This document shows positions 1 through 9,518 of a stretch of 64,000 nucleotides of DNA, in pieces. Position 1 is the first letter of the stretch, and every line of letters starts with the position of its first letter. A program made the translations under genes and the position numbers. The notes below the pieces were generated by a model. That model was given only the letters and a program-made list of their open reading frames with translations, made no database searches and was not told where the DNA came from. Source of the stretch: Lentibacillus halodurans (GTDB lineage: Bacteria > Bacillota > Bacilli > Bacillales > Amphibacillaceae); the NCBI RefSeq assembly GCF_900112045.1, contig NZ_FOJW01000004.1:211741-275740 (forward strand). The letters are read 5' to 3'.

Positions 1-46
1 ATTGAAATGGACGCGGTTGTGTATACCAAATAAAGGAGGAGGCGTG

Positions 47-1219
47 ATGATGGAAAATTTCACATACTACAATCCAGTCAAACTGATCTTTGGGAGAGGA
101 CAGCTGGATAAACTGCCCGAAGAAGTGTCCCAATACGGGAAGAAGGTGCTGCTCGTTTACGGCGGTGGCAGTATTAAACGGAATGGCATTTATGATCATG
201 TCATGGAAAAGCTTCATGAAATCAACGCGGAGGTGCATGAACTTCCTGGTGTTGAACCGAACCCGCGCGTTTCGACAGTCCGAAAAGGGATTGATATTTG
301 CAAACGTGAAGGTGTTGAATGTTTGCTTGCTGTTGGCGGCGGCAGCACGATTGATGCAACGAAAGCAATTGCTGCAGGTGCGACGACAGAAACCGACATC
401 TGGGATATTGTGACAAAGAAAGAACAAGCAACAGATGTACTTCCATTCGGAACGGTATTAACGATTTCAGCGACCGGATCGGAAATGAATAGCGGTTCGG
501 TGATCACGAATTGGGAAACACATGAAAAACATGGCTGGGGATCACCATACACATATCCGAAATTTTCAATATTGGATCCAGCACATACATTTTCGCTCCC
601 GCGTGAACAAACGGTCTATGGTATGGTCGACATGATGTCACATGTTCTGGAACATTACTTTCACCAGACAAAGAATACACCTGTACAGGATCGCTTTTGC
701 GAATCGATTTTACGTACGGTTATCGAAACAGCGCCGAAATTGCTTGATGATCCAGAGAACTATGAATACCGTGAAACGATTATGCTGAGCGGCACATTGG
801 CATTGAATGATATGCTGAATATGGGCTATCGCGGTGACTGGGCTACTCATAACTTGGAACATGCTGTCTCGGCTGTCCATGATATTCCGCATGGCGGCGG
901 ACTTGCGATTATTTTCCCGAACTGGATGAAGCACGTGCTGGATGAAAATAATGCAGACCGATTCAAACAACTGGCCGAGCGTGTCTTTGATATTGATACA
1001 GCTGGCAAAAGTGATTATGATGCTGCGCTGGAAGGAATTGAAAAACTGCGTGATTTCTGGACTTCCATTGGTGCACCTGCCACACTTGGTGACTATCATA
1101 TTGATGGCGGCACCATTGAGGAGATGGCTGATAAAACTGTGATTGCCCGTCCTGAGTATGGAAACTTCAAGAAATTGTCGAGACAGGATTCGGTTGACAT
1201 TTTAAAGGCCAGCCTTTAA
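47..1219 (+). CDS. yugJ: Iron-containing alcohol dehydrogenase (YugJ/butanol dehydrogenase type)
   Basis: Cytosolic NAD(P)H-dependent group III alcohol dehydrogenase, most like Bacillus subtilis YugJ over its whole length. The nucleotide-binding GGGS motif appears in [17 protein letters not shown] near residue 95. The Fe/Zn ligands are visible: Asp and His in [13 protein letters not shown], and two more His in [16 protein letters not shown]. The ATG at 47 (or 50) is chosen because AAAGGAGGAGG sits just upstream and the family begins MENFTYYNP; the reading frame is open further upstream to the window edge. Length of 390 residues is normal. The natural substrate is not readable from sequence; family members reduce medium-chain aldehydes. 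It appears to be a single gene followed by a hairpin terminator. Confidence 0.93.
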   Translation: MMENFTYYNPVKLIFGRGQLDKLPEEVSQYGKKVLLVYGGGSIKRNGIYDHVMEKLHEINAEVHELPGVEPNPRVSTVRKGIDICKREGVECLLAVGGGSTIDATKAIAAGATTETDIWDIVTKKEQATDVLPFGTVLTISATGSEMNSGSVITNWETHEKHGWGSPYTYPKFSILDPAHTFSLPREQTVYGMVDMMSHVLEHYFHQTKNTPVQDRFCESILRTVIETAPKLLDDPENYEYRETIMLSGTLALNDMLNMGYRGDWATHNLEHAVSAVHDIPHGGGLAIIFPNWMKHVLDENNADRFKQLAERVFDIDTAGKSDYDAALEGIEKLRDFWTSIGAPATLGDYHIDGGTIEEMADKTVIARPEYGNFKKLSRQDSVDILKASL

Positions 1220-1228
1220 TAACCAAGT

Positions 1229-1290
1229 TCCGACAAAATATTTCCCGGGCAATAATGAACGGTGAAATTGTCGGAAAGCAATTTTATTTT
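1229..1290 (+). terminator. Probable terminator after yugJ
   Basis: TCCGACAA (1229-1236) pairs with TTGTCGGA (1268-1275), with additional TTTC/GAAA pairing across a bulge. A T-rich tract follows. The long loop makes this a moderate call. Confidence 0.45.
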
Positions 1291-1420
1291 AAAAGGTTAG
1301 ATGCGTAAAAGTTGTTGTTTTGCATGAAGCGTGCAGAGGGAAGTAATCTGTTCTGACGAAAAGATTTGGGACGGAGTGAAAGGAAAGTAAGCATCTGGAC
1401 CCGAAATCAAAGATAACAGA

Positions 1421-1473
1421 CCATAAAAGAAGAACTGGCGATTATTGATAAACGGCCAGTTCTTCTTTTATGG
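1421..1473. terminator. 19-bp perfect inverted repeat, bidirectional terminator
   Basis: The arm at 1421-1439 is perfectly complementary to the arm at 1455-1473, with a 15-nt loop. The right arm lies inside the last codons of the minus-strand DUF1450 gene, so that gene carries its terminator within its own coding end. T-rich flanks occur on both sides, so it can serve both converging genes. Confidence 0.75.
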
Positions 1474-1696
1474 CTTCACGTATTTGATCTAAACATTCGT
1501 CAGGCGTGTTGCCAAAAACGCGGCGGTTGTTAACAAGGGCATATGGTTTCACCCTGCACAGGCCACAAAATGACAAGCATTCATTCATTAGCACGGCTAC
1601 CTCAGGAAATTCATGTTCAATAATTCCTTCTATATCTAAAGAAGTGATCGCATTTCCGTCACAGACCTCAACAATGACTACGCCCATAGCTATCAC
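1442..1696 (-). CDS. DUF1450 family small protein (YuzB-like)
   Basis: 84-residue cytosolic protein of the DUF1450 family. The C-terminal half has the conserved cysteine pattern ECLSFCGLCRVKPYALVNNR, followed by a short helical tail. Such proteins have a thioredoxin-like small fold with a CxxC pair but no assigned reaction, so no function is claimed. The start is taken at the GTG (residues MIAMGVVIVEV), with AGAAAG just upstream; the ATG three codons later is possible. The 3' end overlaps a perfect 19-bp hairpin. It converges on the alcohol dehydrogenase and lies downstream of the MFS exporter on the same strand, separated by a terminator. Confidence 0.8.
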   Translation of the reverse strand: MIAMGVVIVEVCDGNAITSLDIEGIIEHEFPEVAVLMNECLSFCGLCRVKPYALVNNRRVFGNTPDECLDQIREAIKEELAVYQ

Positions 1697-1795
1697 AATC
1701 TTTCTAAGTTAGTATCATGCATTCCTATTTTGTAACATATTCAAGATAACATATCAAATCGGCTGGTGTGTAAAAAATGGTTGGGCGGCAGAAAC

Positions 1796-1860
1796 ATCTG
1801 CGCGAGAGCAACAACTTCAGCGGGAACAGTGTAACATCGAAGAACAGGATAAAAATTGGC
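1796..1860. repeat. Degenerate tandem repeat, period about 22 nt
   Basis: Successive units of the type aaC-TTCAGCGG-GAACAGTGT and aaC-ATCGAAGA-ACAGGAT occur between two minus-strand genes. The units resemble the AACTyGAGCGAGAACrGC repeats at 20513-20590 and 53574-53620. Short frames across it look like read-through of the repeat rather than genes. Confidence 0.5.
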
Positions 1861-1910
1861 AGAACATCCGACACTCTATCCCGAGCCCAGAGGCAGTATT
1901 CAGCAGCAGC

Positions 1911-1945
1911 CATAAAAAACAGCAGCCGGGATACAGCTGCTGTTT
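1911..1945 (-). terminator. Rho-independent terminator after the MFS exporter gene
   Basis: On the minus strand AAACAGCAGC and GCTGCTGTTT form a perfect 10-bp stem with a 9-nt loop, followed by a T run. It sits just after the stop codon of the MFS gene. Confidence 0.85.
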
Positions 1946-1951
1946 GCTTAT

Positions 1952-3199
1952 TCAGGATGATAACGGGTGGGTCTGCTTCCGCCTTTTTCCGGCATATTCA
2001 TGTTTATACCATGCAGCCAGCATGATAACACCGCTTATAATTAGCAAAGAGCTGGTAACGAAAAATACGGCGGAAAAGCCAAATAATCCTGCAAGCATGC
2101 CACCTAATGCCGGTCCGATAATGTTTCCCAAAAACCGTAAACTTGTATTGTAACCGAGCACTTCTCCCTGCATCGATAATGGTGCTTCCTGCCTGATGTA
2201 GGCGATTCGTACGGGGATAATCCCTCCAATTGAAATACCGAGTAAGAATCGCAAAATCACCAGCTGCCAAATATTCGTGACAAATGCCCCCGGAAAGTAA
2301 ACAATACCTGCCATGAATAATAGGAAAATCAATATTTTAATGTATCCGATCCGGTCTCCCAATCGTCCCCAGCGTCTTGTCATCAGCAAGTTCCCCAGGC
2401 CTGCAGCTGAAAATGCCATCCCGGAAAAGAATGCAATACTGGCAGGGCCATGAATCTCAGCAACATATAATGACAGGATAGGCTGTATGCTGAAGTGGGC
2501 GATCTGTACGAGTGTGGAAATCAGCATGACAACGAGCAGCACAGGATTACCGGCAATGTGCAAAAGGACTTCCTTGCTCGTATAGGATTGTTGTCCTTCT
2601 GCGCTTTCAGTACTTTTGATCAAAATTTCGCGAACACCAAACAACACAATAAATCCGGACAGGAAAATGGTAATCGAAATCCATTTAAAAGTGGACGCAT
2701 AACCGAATGAATCAGCCAAGGCTCCACCGAGCAATGGCCCCATTAATGACCCCGTGATACTGCCGGTCTGCAGCGTTCCTAACACTCGACCGGCAATTTC
2801 TTTTGGTGTTTGTGTCGAGATCAGTGCCTGCGACATCGGAATAAAACCGGTGAAGATTCCCATAAATAAACGCAGTAAAAAAAGCTCCCAGACTGAATCG
2901 GCGAATCCCATCAAAAAGACTGATAACCCCAACCCCATGGAAGACAGGATCAATATGTTTTTTCGTCCATATTTATCACCAATGCGGCCCCAGACAGGTG
3001 AGAAAATGAATGCCGTGACAAACGTAATGGCAAAAATCCATCCTGACCAATTTTGCACATACGAACCAGAAAAGTTTCCGAATTCTTCTATATATAATGA
3101 AATAAATGGAAGCACCATCGTAATACTTCCGGCAATAAAGAAATTCGCAAACCACATGATGACTAAATTCCGTTTGACATTCGGATTTTCCTCAGAAAT
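1952..3199 (-). CDS. MFS drug-type efflux transporter (YuxJ/MdtG-like), probable ATT start
   Basis: Major facilitator superfamily exporter with about 12 membrane segments. The MFS loop 2-3 signature is visible as GRIGDKYGRKN, and its second-half counterpart as RRWGRLGDRIGYIK. It resembles multidrug exporters of the YuxJ/MdtG group; the substrate is unknown. The first ATG (3157) has no good ribosome binding site and begins abruptly at a membrane helix. The same frame continues 14 codons upstream (reading xSEENPNVKRNLVIM) to an ATT at 3197-3199. That ATT is preceded at proper spacing by GAAGGAAGGG, so an ATT start giving 415 residues is preferred. No other ATG/GTG/TTG lies in that extension. 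A terminator follows. Confidence 0.85.
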   Translation of the reverse strand: MSEENPNVKRNLVIMWFANFFIAGSITMVLPFISLYIEEFGNFSGSYVQNWSGWIFAITFVTAFIFSPVWGRIGDKYGRKNILILSSMGLGLSVFLMGFADSVWELFLLRLFMGIFTGFIPMSQALISTQTPKEIAGRVLGTLQTGSITGSLMGPLLGGALADSFGYASTFKWISITIFLSGFIVLFGVREILIKSTESAEGQQSYTSKEVLLHIAGNPVLLVVMLISTLVQIAHFSIQPILSLYVAEIHGPASIAFFSGMAFSAAGLGNLLMTRRWGRLGDRIGYIKILIFLLFMAGIVYFPGAFVTNIWQLVILRFLLGISIGGIIPVRIAYIRQEAPLSMQGEVLGYNTSLRFLGNIIGPALGGMLAGLFGFSAVFFVTSSLLIISGVIMLAAWYKHEYAGKRRKQTHPLSS

Positions 3200-3417
3200 G
3201 ATAGGTCCCTTCCTTCTAAATTATTTCGCCACACTAAATATAATGGAACACGAAATAAATTTAAAGTTTAATGCTCACCACATTTTTTGGAATGGATGGA
3301 TATCGTAACATAGAAAAAAATCTATTCAAAGAAAGCATAAAACGGTATAATGAATCTTAATATAAGTAAATGATGCAGATTGGACAAGCAAATTTTCTGT
3401 AAAGGAGTTTAATCAAT

Positions 3418-4317
3418 ATGAAACGTTATCTAAAACCAACTGTCACTTTTTTGATCATGGCAGTCATGGTCTTTAGCTTTACCGCCCCGGTACACGCAGC
3501 AAATGATGGCATTAACGAAAAAATGGGTGTTCCGATTGTTGTATATGGTGATACCTTATCCGATTCCCAGAAAGAAGAGGTCAGGGAACTGCTTGAGGTA
3601 ACTGATCCAGAAGCTGTAGAAGAATACGCTGTAACTGGTGAGGATATTGCAAACTATATTGATGGTGATCCGAACTCGAGAATGTTTTCATCTGCCAAAA
3701 TCACCCGTGAAGAAGAGGGCACCGGATTAACGATTAACATTGTCACGCCCGATAATATTACGCAGGTAACCAACGAAATGTATGCCAATGCGCTCTTGAC
3801 CGCCGGTGTGGAAAATGCAACCGTTGATGTGGTATCGCCGGTCCAAGTCAGTGGTCATTCCGCGCTTACCGGTATTTATAAAGCTTATGATGCTGAAGGA
3901 GAAGAGCTTGATAAAGAGCGAATGGAACTGGCAAATGATGAACTTGATGTGGCAACAGATCTGGCAGATAAAGAAGGGTTAAATCAGGAAAAAGTCAGTG
4001 AACTGCTGACAGAAATTAAGCAGGCAATAGCGGATCAAAATCCTGCTACCAAGGAAGAAATCGAACAGATCGTCGAAGAACAACTGAATAATCTGGATAT
4101 ATCACTGAGTGAAGAAGACCGGCAAATGCTCACCGATTTATTTAATAGAATGCGTGATCTGGATATAAATTTTGATAATGTTAAAAATCAGCTTGATGAG
4201 ATCGCTTCCAAAGTTCAGGATTTGATAAATGATGAGGGATTCTGGAACCGCGTTGAGGCATTTTTCAGTAACTTGGCCAGAATGATCGGGAATTTCTTTG
4301 AGGGGATATTTAATTGA
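3418..4317 (+). CDS. ypuA: Secreted DUF1002 protein (YpuA-like)
   Basis: 299-residue protein with a classical Sec signal peptide (basic MKRYLKP, hydrophobic core, cleavage near VHA-AN at about residue 26). It is followed by a DUF1002 domain covering most of the chain. B. subtilis YpuA is the closest family name I recognise. The mature part is acidic, with a Glu/Asp-rich helical C-terminal half (about residues 165-299) that could form a coiled coil. It is exported and probably remains at the cell surface; no enzymatic motif is seen. AAAGGAG precedes the ATG. It is monocistronic, with unrelated genes on both sides. Confidence 0.85.
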   Translation: MKRYLKPTVTFLIMAVMVFSFTAPVHAANDGINEKMGVPIVVYGDTLSDSQKEEVRELLEVTDPEAVEEYAVTGEDIANYIDGDPNSRMFSSAKITREEEGTGLTINIVTPDNITQVTNEMYANALLTAGVENATVDVVSPVQVSGHSALTGIYKAYDAEGEELDKERMELANDELDVATDLADKEGLNQEKVSELLTEIKQAIADQNPATKEEIEQIVEEQLNNLDISLSEEDRQMLTDLFNRMRDLDINFDNVKNQLDEIASKVQDLINDEGFWNRVEAFFSNLARMIGNFFEGIFN

Positions 4318-4412
4318 CTGGTGTTTTTTGCAAAAACAATCCTTCAAAGTTAAATGGTTGTAAAAAAATTTTTATATAATTAACAATAGACTTAATAGCT
4401 AAATCTCTTTTA

Positions 4413-4427
4413 TATCAAGCGTTTACA
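4413..4427 (+). promoter_or_regulatory. Weak candidate CcpA (cre) site upstream of oppA1
   Basis: TATCAAGCGTTTACA matches the consensus WTGNAANCGNWNNCW at eight of ten fixed positions. It lies 160 bp before the first binding-protein gene. Suggestive only. Confidence 0.3.
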
Positions 4428-4482
4428 AATAATTTGAAACACGAAATATTTAAATTGTGAAATAAATTATTTAAAAAACATG

Positions 4483-4511
4483 ATGAAATTTCTTAAAATC
4501 AATAGTATAAT
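4483..4511 (+). promoter_or_regulatory. Candidate sigma-A promoter for the first opp operon
   Basis: ATGAAA, a 17-nt spacer, then a perfect TATAAT (4506-4511) lie about 75 bp before the oppA1 start. The -35 is poor (four of six), which would fit a regulated promoter. Confidence 0.4.
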
Positions 4512-4587
4512 AAACCCACAGATAATTCAAAAACAGTTAGAATTGTCTGTTAAAAGAAAGATAGGTAAAAAAGGGGAGGTCAAACGA

Positions 4588-6267
4588 ATGAATTGGAAGA
4601 AGTGGTCATTACTTCTTGCACTCGTATTTGCTATGGGAATATTCCTTGCCGCATGCGGCGGAGATGACAGCAGCGGTGAAGGAGAAGACGCGAGTGACGA
4701 TACAGGACAATCAAATGAAGGGGAAGACAGTGGCGAGCCCGCACTGGCTGAGGATCAGTCTTTGACGGTAAATATTAAAACCGAGCCGCCTTCATTGCAT
4801 CCGGGCAAAGCGACTGATACGACTTCAAATGCAGTACTTACCCAAGTTTTTGAGGGGCTGACAAGGGTTGATCAGGATGGTGAGCCACAGCCAGCTATGG
4901 CGAGTGATATCGAAGTTTCAGATGACGGACTGACTTATACATTCACAATCCGTGACGGTGTTGAATGGTCAAACGGGGATCCGATAACAGCACAGGATTT
5001 TGCAGATTCATGGAAATGGGTACTGAACCCTGACAGTCCTGACACGGATTATGCCTACCAGATGTATCCAATCAAAGGTGCTGAAGCTGCTAAAACTGGT
5101 GAAGGATCTTTGGATGACGTAGGGATCACAGTAGAAGATGAGAAAACGTTGGTTGTTGAACTGGAGAACCCAACGCCGTATTTCCTTGAATTGACAGCAT
5201 TCTATACGTATTTTCCGTTTAACCAGGATGTGGCCGAAAGCAATGACGAGTGGGCTGCAGACGCTGGAGAGGATTATGTGACAAATGGTCCGTTCTTATT
5301 AGAAGAATGGGCACATAAAGATCAAGTCGTTCTGAAGAAAAACCCTGACTACTGGGATGCCGAAAACGTACATTTAGAAACAATTACCATGGAAATGGTT
5401 GATGACGAAAATACTGCAAAAAATATGTATGACCAAGGTGAACTGGACTGGATTGGAGACCCAACTGATTCGGTTCCATTGGCAGCCATTCCACAAATGA
5501 AACAGGATGGAACCTTGAACATATCGCCAATGGCGGGAACGTACTATTATTCATTTAATACAGAGGAAGAACCGTTTACGAACGCGAATATCCGTAAAGC
5601 ATTCGCACTGTCGCTAAACCGTGAAGCCATTGTACAAAACATTACAAAAGGTGAACAACGGCCAGGAATGGCACTTGTTCCATCCGCTATTTGGGAAGAA
5701 AATGAAGAAGGCTACTTTGAAGACGGCGATACTGAAAAAGCCAAAGAATATCTTGAAACGGGTCTGGAAGAGATGGGACTCGACGAATTGCCAACAATTC
5801 AACTTTCCTATAACACTGATGAAGGACACGCTGCAATCGCACAGGCTGCTCAGGATATGTGGAAAGAGAACCTTGGTGTCGATGTTGAACTGAACAATGA
5901 AGAATGGAACGTCTATCTTGATTCCATGAGTGAAGGCAACTATCAGGTTGGCCGTATGGGTTGGTTAGGAGACTTCCTGGATCCGATCAACTTCCTGGAA
6001 ATCTTTGAAACGGTTGGTGGAAATAACTACACAAACTGGGAAGACGAAGAGTATGCCAGCCTGCTTGAACAATCCAGAAGTGAAGAGGATGAAGCTGCAC
6101 GTAAAGAACTACTGCGTGAAGCTGAGCAAATCTTCATGGATGCCATGCCGATTGCGCCAGTTTACTTCTATTCAAACGTATATGCCCATAAAGATTATGT
6201 GAAGAATGTAACAGTCGGTAATTTGGGTACTATCCAATACAAATGGGGCTACATTGAAGAGCATTAA
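4588..6267 (+). CDS. oppA: Oligopeptide ABC transporter substrate-binding lipoprotein (OppA, system 1)
   Basis: 559-residue extracytoplasmic peptide-binding protein of the SBP_bac_5 family. The signal peptide ends in the lipobox LAAC at about residue 21, so the mature protein is a lipid-anchored Cys. An acidic Gly/Ser/Asp/Glu linker follows to about residue 50, as in other halotolerant Bacillaceae. The family signature lies near residues 95-120 (VFEGLTRVDQDGEPQPAMA), and the C-terminal part carries DPINFLEIF. It captures peptides outside the membrane for OppBC. The ATG at 4588 is preceded by GGGGAGG; the open frame 36 codons upstream is not used. First gene of an A-B-C-D-F operon, separated from oppB by 348 bp containing two hairpins. 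Confidence 0.92.
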   Translation: MNWKKWSLLLALVFAMGIFLAACGGDDSSGEGEDASDDTGQSNEGEDSGEPALAEDQSLTVNIKTEPPSLHPGKATDTTSNAVLTQVFEGLTRVDQDGEPQPAMASDIEVSDDGLTYTFTIRDGVEWSNGDPITAQDFADSWKWVLNPDSPDTDYAYQMYPIKGAEAAKTGEGSLDDVGITVEDEKTLVVELENPTPYFLELTAFYTYFPFNQDVAESNDEWAADAGEDYVTNGPFLLEEWAHKDQVVLKKNPDYWDAENVHLETITMEMVDDENTAKNMYDQGELDWIGDPTDSVPLAAIPQMKQDGTLNISPMAGTYYYSFNTEEEPFTNANIRKAFALSLNREAIVQNITKGEQRPGMALVPSAIWEENEEGYFEDGDTEKAKEYLETGLEEMGLDELPTIQLSYNTDEGHAAIAQAAQDMWKENLGVDVELNNEEWNVYLDSMSEGNYQVGRMGWLGDFLDPINFLEIFETVGGNNYTNWEDEEYASLLEQSRSEEDEAARKELLREAEQIFMDAMPIAPVYFYSNVYAHKDYVKNVTVGNLGTIQYKWGYIEEH

Positions 6268-6277
6268 AATTAATAAA

Positions 6278-6318
6278 CCGCATATAAGGTATATAGATTG
6301 CTATATACCTTATTGCGG
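6278..6318 (+). terminator. Long AT-rich hairpin after oppA1
   Basis: CCGCATATAAGGTATATAG and CTATATACCTTATTGCGG pair over about 17 bp with one bulged base and a 4-nt loop. There is no T run, so it may stabilise the oppA 3' end rather than terminate. Confidence 0.55.
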
Positions 6319-6468
6319 GATTTAAATTCATCAGGAATAATATAGAGCGGCTTACACATCACGAATTTAAACGCCTTTGTATATCTTTGAACTTAAAAGC
6401 TTACGGTGATCAACCGTTCACTATTTCTTTCAAACTATCATTAGTTTGATGGAGATAGTGAACTGTTA

Positions 6469-6496
6469 AGGGGTGATTAAATTCACCCCTCTTTTT
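6469..6496 (+). terminator. Intra-operon terminator between oppA1 and oppB1
   Basis: AGGGGTGA and TCACCCCT form a perfect 8-bp stem with a 6-nt loop, followed by CTTTTT. Together with the imperfect hairpin just upstream (GTTCACTAT...ATAGTGAAC, about 6411-6463) it should reduce transcription into oppBCDF. That would favour excess binding protein over permease. Confidence 0.8.
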
Positions 6497-6615
6497 ACTG
6501 TGAGAAAACATAATACTTTTAAGATTTAGAGAATCAAGATAATTCCATGCAAAAAATGGACAAGCCCCGAATAAACGTTTTATATCAAATGAAGGAAAGG
6601 TGGAGGTGTTTAGGT

Positions 6616-7551
6616 TTGGCAAAGTATTTGTTAAAACGGATAGGGTTTATTATTGTATCGTTATTCTTTATCGTTACCATTACGTTTCTATTAATGCAAG
6701 CTGCACCAGGCGGACCATTCACATCTGAACGACAGCTGCCGCCTGAAATTGAACAACAATTAAATGAACAATACGGATTAGATGACCCGTTGCATGTCCA
6801 ATATGTTGATTATTTAACAGACATCTCAACATGGGACTTTGGTCCATCATTTAAATATCCTGCACAATCAGTTAATGACATTATCAATCGAAGTTTCCCT
6901 TACTCGCTTGTATTAGGTGCAGAAGCTATTTTTATTGCACTATCGATTGGGGTATTGCTGGGTGTGTTTGCGGCATTGAAACACAATAAATTTGGCGATT
7001 ATACGGCAATGGTGATAGCTGTTCTTGGTATATCGGTACCAAACTTCATTATGGCCGCGGTTCTGCAATATGTATTTGCCATGCAGATGGATGCACTGCC
7101 GGTGGCTCGATTTGATTCATTTGCACACACCATACTTCCGGCGGTCGCGCTCGCAACTACACCGCTTGCGTTCATCGCCCGTTTAATGCGCTCCAGCATG
7201 CTGGAAGTACTAGGCTCAGATTATATCAAAACTGCTAAATCCAAAGGACTAAGTGATCGCGTTGTAACGTACAAACATGCATTGCGGAATGCGATCATGC
7301 CGGTTGTATCCTACCTGGGGCCATTAGTAGTAGCTATTTTAACCGGAAGTTTTGTGATTGAAAAAATCTTTGCAATACCAGGGTTAGGGAATGAATTTGT
7401 TCAAAGCATAACAAACCGTGATTATACCGTTATTATGGGTACAACCGTATTCTTCAGTGTACTTTTGTTAATTTCTATTTTGATCGTCGACTTGATTTAC
7501 GGATTAATTGACCCTCGGATAAAGGTTGCCAGCAAAGGGGGCAGTAAATAA
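6616..7551 (+). CDS. oppB: Oligopeptide ABC transporter permease OppB (system 1)
   Basis: 311-residue inner-membrane permease, BPD_transp_1 family, with six predicted membrane segments and the cytoplasmic EAA loop ([28 protein letters not shown], given here only as the region near residues 200-230). It forms the channel with OppC. The start is the TTG at 6616 ([11 protein letters not shown]), seven bases after GGAGGTG; the ATG upstream lacks a ribosome binding site and would add an atypical soluble tail. The stop codon shares one base with the oppC start, indicating translational coupling. Confidence 0.92.
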   Translation: MAKYLLKRIGFIIVSLFFIVTITFLLMQAAPGGPFTSERQLPPEIEQQLNEQYGLDDPLHVQYVDYLTDISTWDFGPSFKYPAQSVNDIINRSFPYSLVLGAEAIFIALSIGVLLGVFAALKHNKFGDYTAMVIAVLGISVPNFIMAAVLQYVFAMQMDALPVARFDSFAHTILPAVALATTPLAFIARLMRSSMLEVLGSDYIKTAKSKGLSDRVVTYKHALRNAIMPVVSYLGPLVVAILTGSFVIEKIFAIPGLGNEFVQSITNRDYTVIMGTTVFFSVLLLISILIVDLIYGLIDPRIKVASKGGSK

Positions 7552-8471
7552 TGGCACAGTTAAATTTAAAAAAGTCTGATTTTGAACCAATTGAATATAA
7601 TGAAGCGGAAGCAGAGAAAATTGCCAGAGAAAGCACTTCCTTTTGGAAAGATGCATGGCGCCGTTTCAAAAAAAATAAATTAGCACTGTTTGGTGTTGCC
7701 GTCATCGTCTTTCTTGGAATCATGTCGTTTATTGGCGGTCCCATATCCGGTTATAACTATTTTTCCAACGATCTGATTAATGCGAATCAGCCCCCGTCTG
7801 CTGATCATTGGTTTGGCACAGACCAGCTGGGAAGAGATGTTTTCGCAAGAACATGGTATGGCGCGAAAATTTCCTTATTTATCGGTCTGGCTGCCGCGTT
7901 TCTTGACCTGATTATTGGCGTCATTTGGGGTGCTACTGCCGGGTTCTTCGGCGGGAAAGTTGATGAATATATGATGCGTATTGCTGATATTTTATATGGC
8001 GTACCATATTTGTTGGTCGTTATCTTGTTAATGGTTGTCATGCCACAAGGATTATGGACAATGATTCTGGCCATGACCATCACAGGCTGGATCAATATGG
8101 CCAGGATTGTACGGGGGCAGGTTATGCAGCTTCGGACTGAGGAATATGTTATGGCGGCCCAATCACTTGGTGCAGGGAAAGGCAGGCTGTTATTCAAGCA
8201 TCTGATCCCGAATACGATGGGGCCAATACTCGTTACATTAACATTAACCATTCCTAACGCAATCTTTACGGAAGCGTTCTTAAGTTATTTAGGACTGGGC
8301 GTACCAGCTCCGCTAGCTAGTTGGGGTACGATGTCTGACGCAGCACTGCCATACCTGCAATACCAGCCTTATCAGTTGTTCTTCCCATCATTCTTCATCG
8401 TTCTAACGATGCTTGCCTTTAACGTTATTGGTGATGGAATGCGGGATGCACTGGATCCGAAAGAACGCTAA
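7551..8471 (+). CDS. oppC: Oligopeptide ABC transporter permease OppC (system 1)
   Basis: 306-residue permease with an N-terminal cytoplasmic tail of about 45 residues, the OppC_N segment, then the BPD_transp_1 domain with the GTDQLGRDVF motif typical of OppC/DppC. The EAA loop is near residues 200-225 and the ending DGMRDALDPKER is standard. It overlaps oppB by one base and is followed 18 bp later by oppD. It partners OppB in the membrane channel. Confidence 0.93.
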   Translation: MAQLNLKKSDFEPIEYNEAEAEKIARESTSFWKDAWRRFKKNKLALFGVAVIVFLGIMSFIGGPISGYNYFSNDLINANQPPSADHWFGTDQLGRDVFARTWYGAKISLFIGLAAAFLDLIIGVIWGATAGFFGGKVDEYMMRIADILYGVPYLLVVILLMVVMPQGLWTMILAMTITGWINMARIVRGQVMQLRTEEYVMAAQSLGAGKGRLLFKHLIPNTMGPILVTLTLTIPNAIFTEAFLSYLGLGVPAPLASWGTMSDAALPYLQYQPYQLFFPSFFIVLTMLAFNVIGDGMRDALDPKER

Positions 8472-8489
8472 TAATGGGAGGATATAAAC

Positions 8490-9518
8490 ATGAAAAAAGT
8501 ATTGGAAGTCAATAATCTTTCCGTTTCGTTTGATACGTTTGGCGGCGATGTGAAAGCCGTACGTGGTGTAAATTTTGAACTAAGCGAAAAAGAAACACTG
8601 GCCATTGTCGGTGAATCAGGGTCGGGAAAAAGTGTTACAGCTCAATCACTGATGCGCTTAATTGAGACGCCGCCAGGAAAATTCGAGGACGGATCGATTA
8701 AATTCGATGGTGAAGATATTATTCAGAAATCGGATAAACAGATGGAGAATATACGTGGTAAAGATATTAGTATGATTTTCCAGGATCCGATGACATCATT
8801 AAACCCTACGATGACAGTAGGAAAGCAGATTGCTGAAAGCTTGATTAAGCACCAGAATATGTCAAAAAAAGAAGCGCACAATCGTGGGATTGAATTGTTG
8901 AAACTTGTTGGCATTCCGAATCCCGAGACGAGAATTAATCAATACCCGCACCAATACTCGGGCGGAATGCGCCAGCGTGCCATGATCGCGATTGCACTTG
9001 CTTGTAATCCAAAGATTCTGATTGCGGATGAACCCACAACAGCATTGGATGTAACGATTCAGGCACAAATACTTGATTTAATGCGCGGTTTAAAAGAACA
9101 GACCGGTACCGCCATTATTCTGATTACGCACGATTTGGGTGTCGTGGCGAATGCTGCTGACCGTGTAGCTGTCATGTATGGCGGGAAAGTCGTTGAGACG
9201 GGTTCTGCAGATGAAATCTTTTATAATGCACGCCATCCGTACACATGGGGGCTGCTTGGGTCCATGCCGAAACTCGAGAACAGTGATGAAGAGCTGCATG
9301 CCATTCCTGGCTCGCCGCCAGATTTATTGGATCCGCCAAAAGGTTGTCCTTTTGCAGCACGCTGTCCATACGCCATGAAAGTTTGCGAAAACCATATGCC
9401 GGACTATACGGAATTATCCGATACACAAAAAACGGCTTGCTGGCTACTGGATGAACGTGCACCAAAAGTAGAACCACCCGAATCTGCAATTGTAGGAGGT
9501 TCGAAAGCAAATGATTGA
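8490..9518 (+). CDS. oppD: Oligopeptide ABC transporter ATPase OppD (system 1)
   Basis: 342-residue cytoplasmic ATPase. Walker A is GESGSGKSV (about residues 40-48), the signature YSGGMRQR is near 157, Walker B is [11 protein letters not shown], and the switch His lies in ITHDLG. The C-terminal oligo_HPY region has the Cys-containing [15 protein letters not shown] segment, which in relatives of this family binds an Fe-S cluster. GGGAGG precedes the ATG. The end overlaps oppF by eight bases. Confidence 0.94.
   Translation: MKKVLEVNNLSVSFDTFGGDVKAVRGVNFELSEKETLAIVGESGSGKSVTAQSLMRLIETPPGKFEDGSIKFDGEDIIQKSDKQMENIRGKDISMIFQDPMTSLNPTMTVGKQIAESLIKHQNMSKKEAHNRGIELLKLVGIPNPETRINQYPHQYSGGMRQRAMIAIALACNPKILIADEPTTALDVTIQAQILDLMRGLKEQTGTAIILITHDLGVVANAADRVAVMYGGKVVETGSADEIFYNARHPYTWGLLGSMPKLENSDEELHAIPGSPPDLLDPPKGCPFAARCPYAMKVCENHMPDYTELSDTQKTACWLLDERAPKVEPPESAIVGGSKAND

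Noticed and set aside
1725..2153. Overlapping short frames on both strands between DUF1450 and the MFS gene
   Set aside because: They cross a tandem repeat and a terminator, lack ribosome binding sites, and overlap the MFS gene end.
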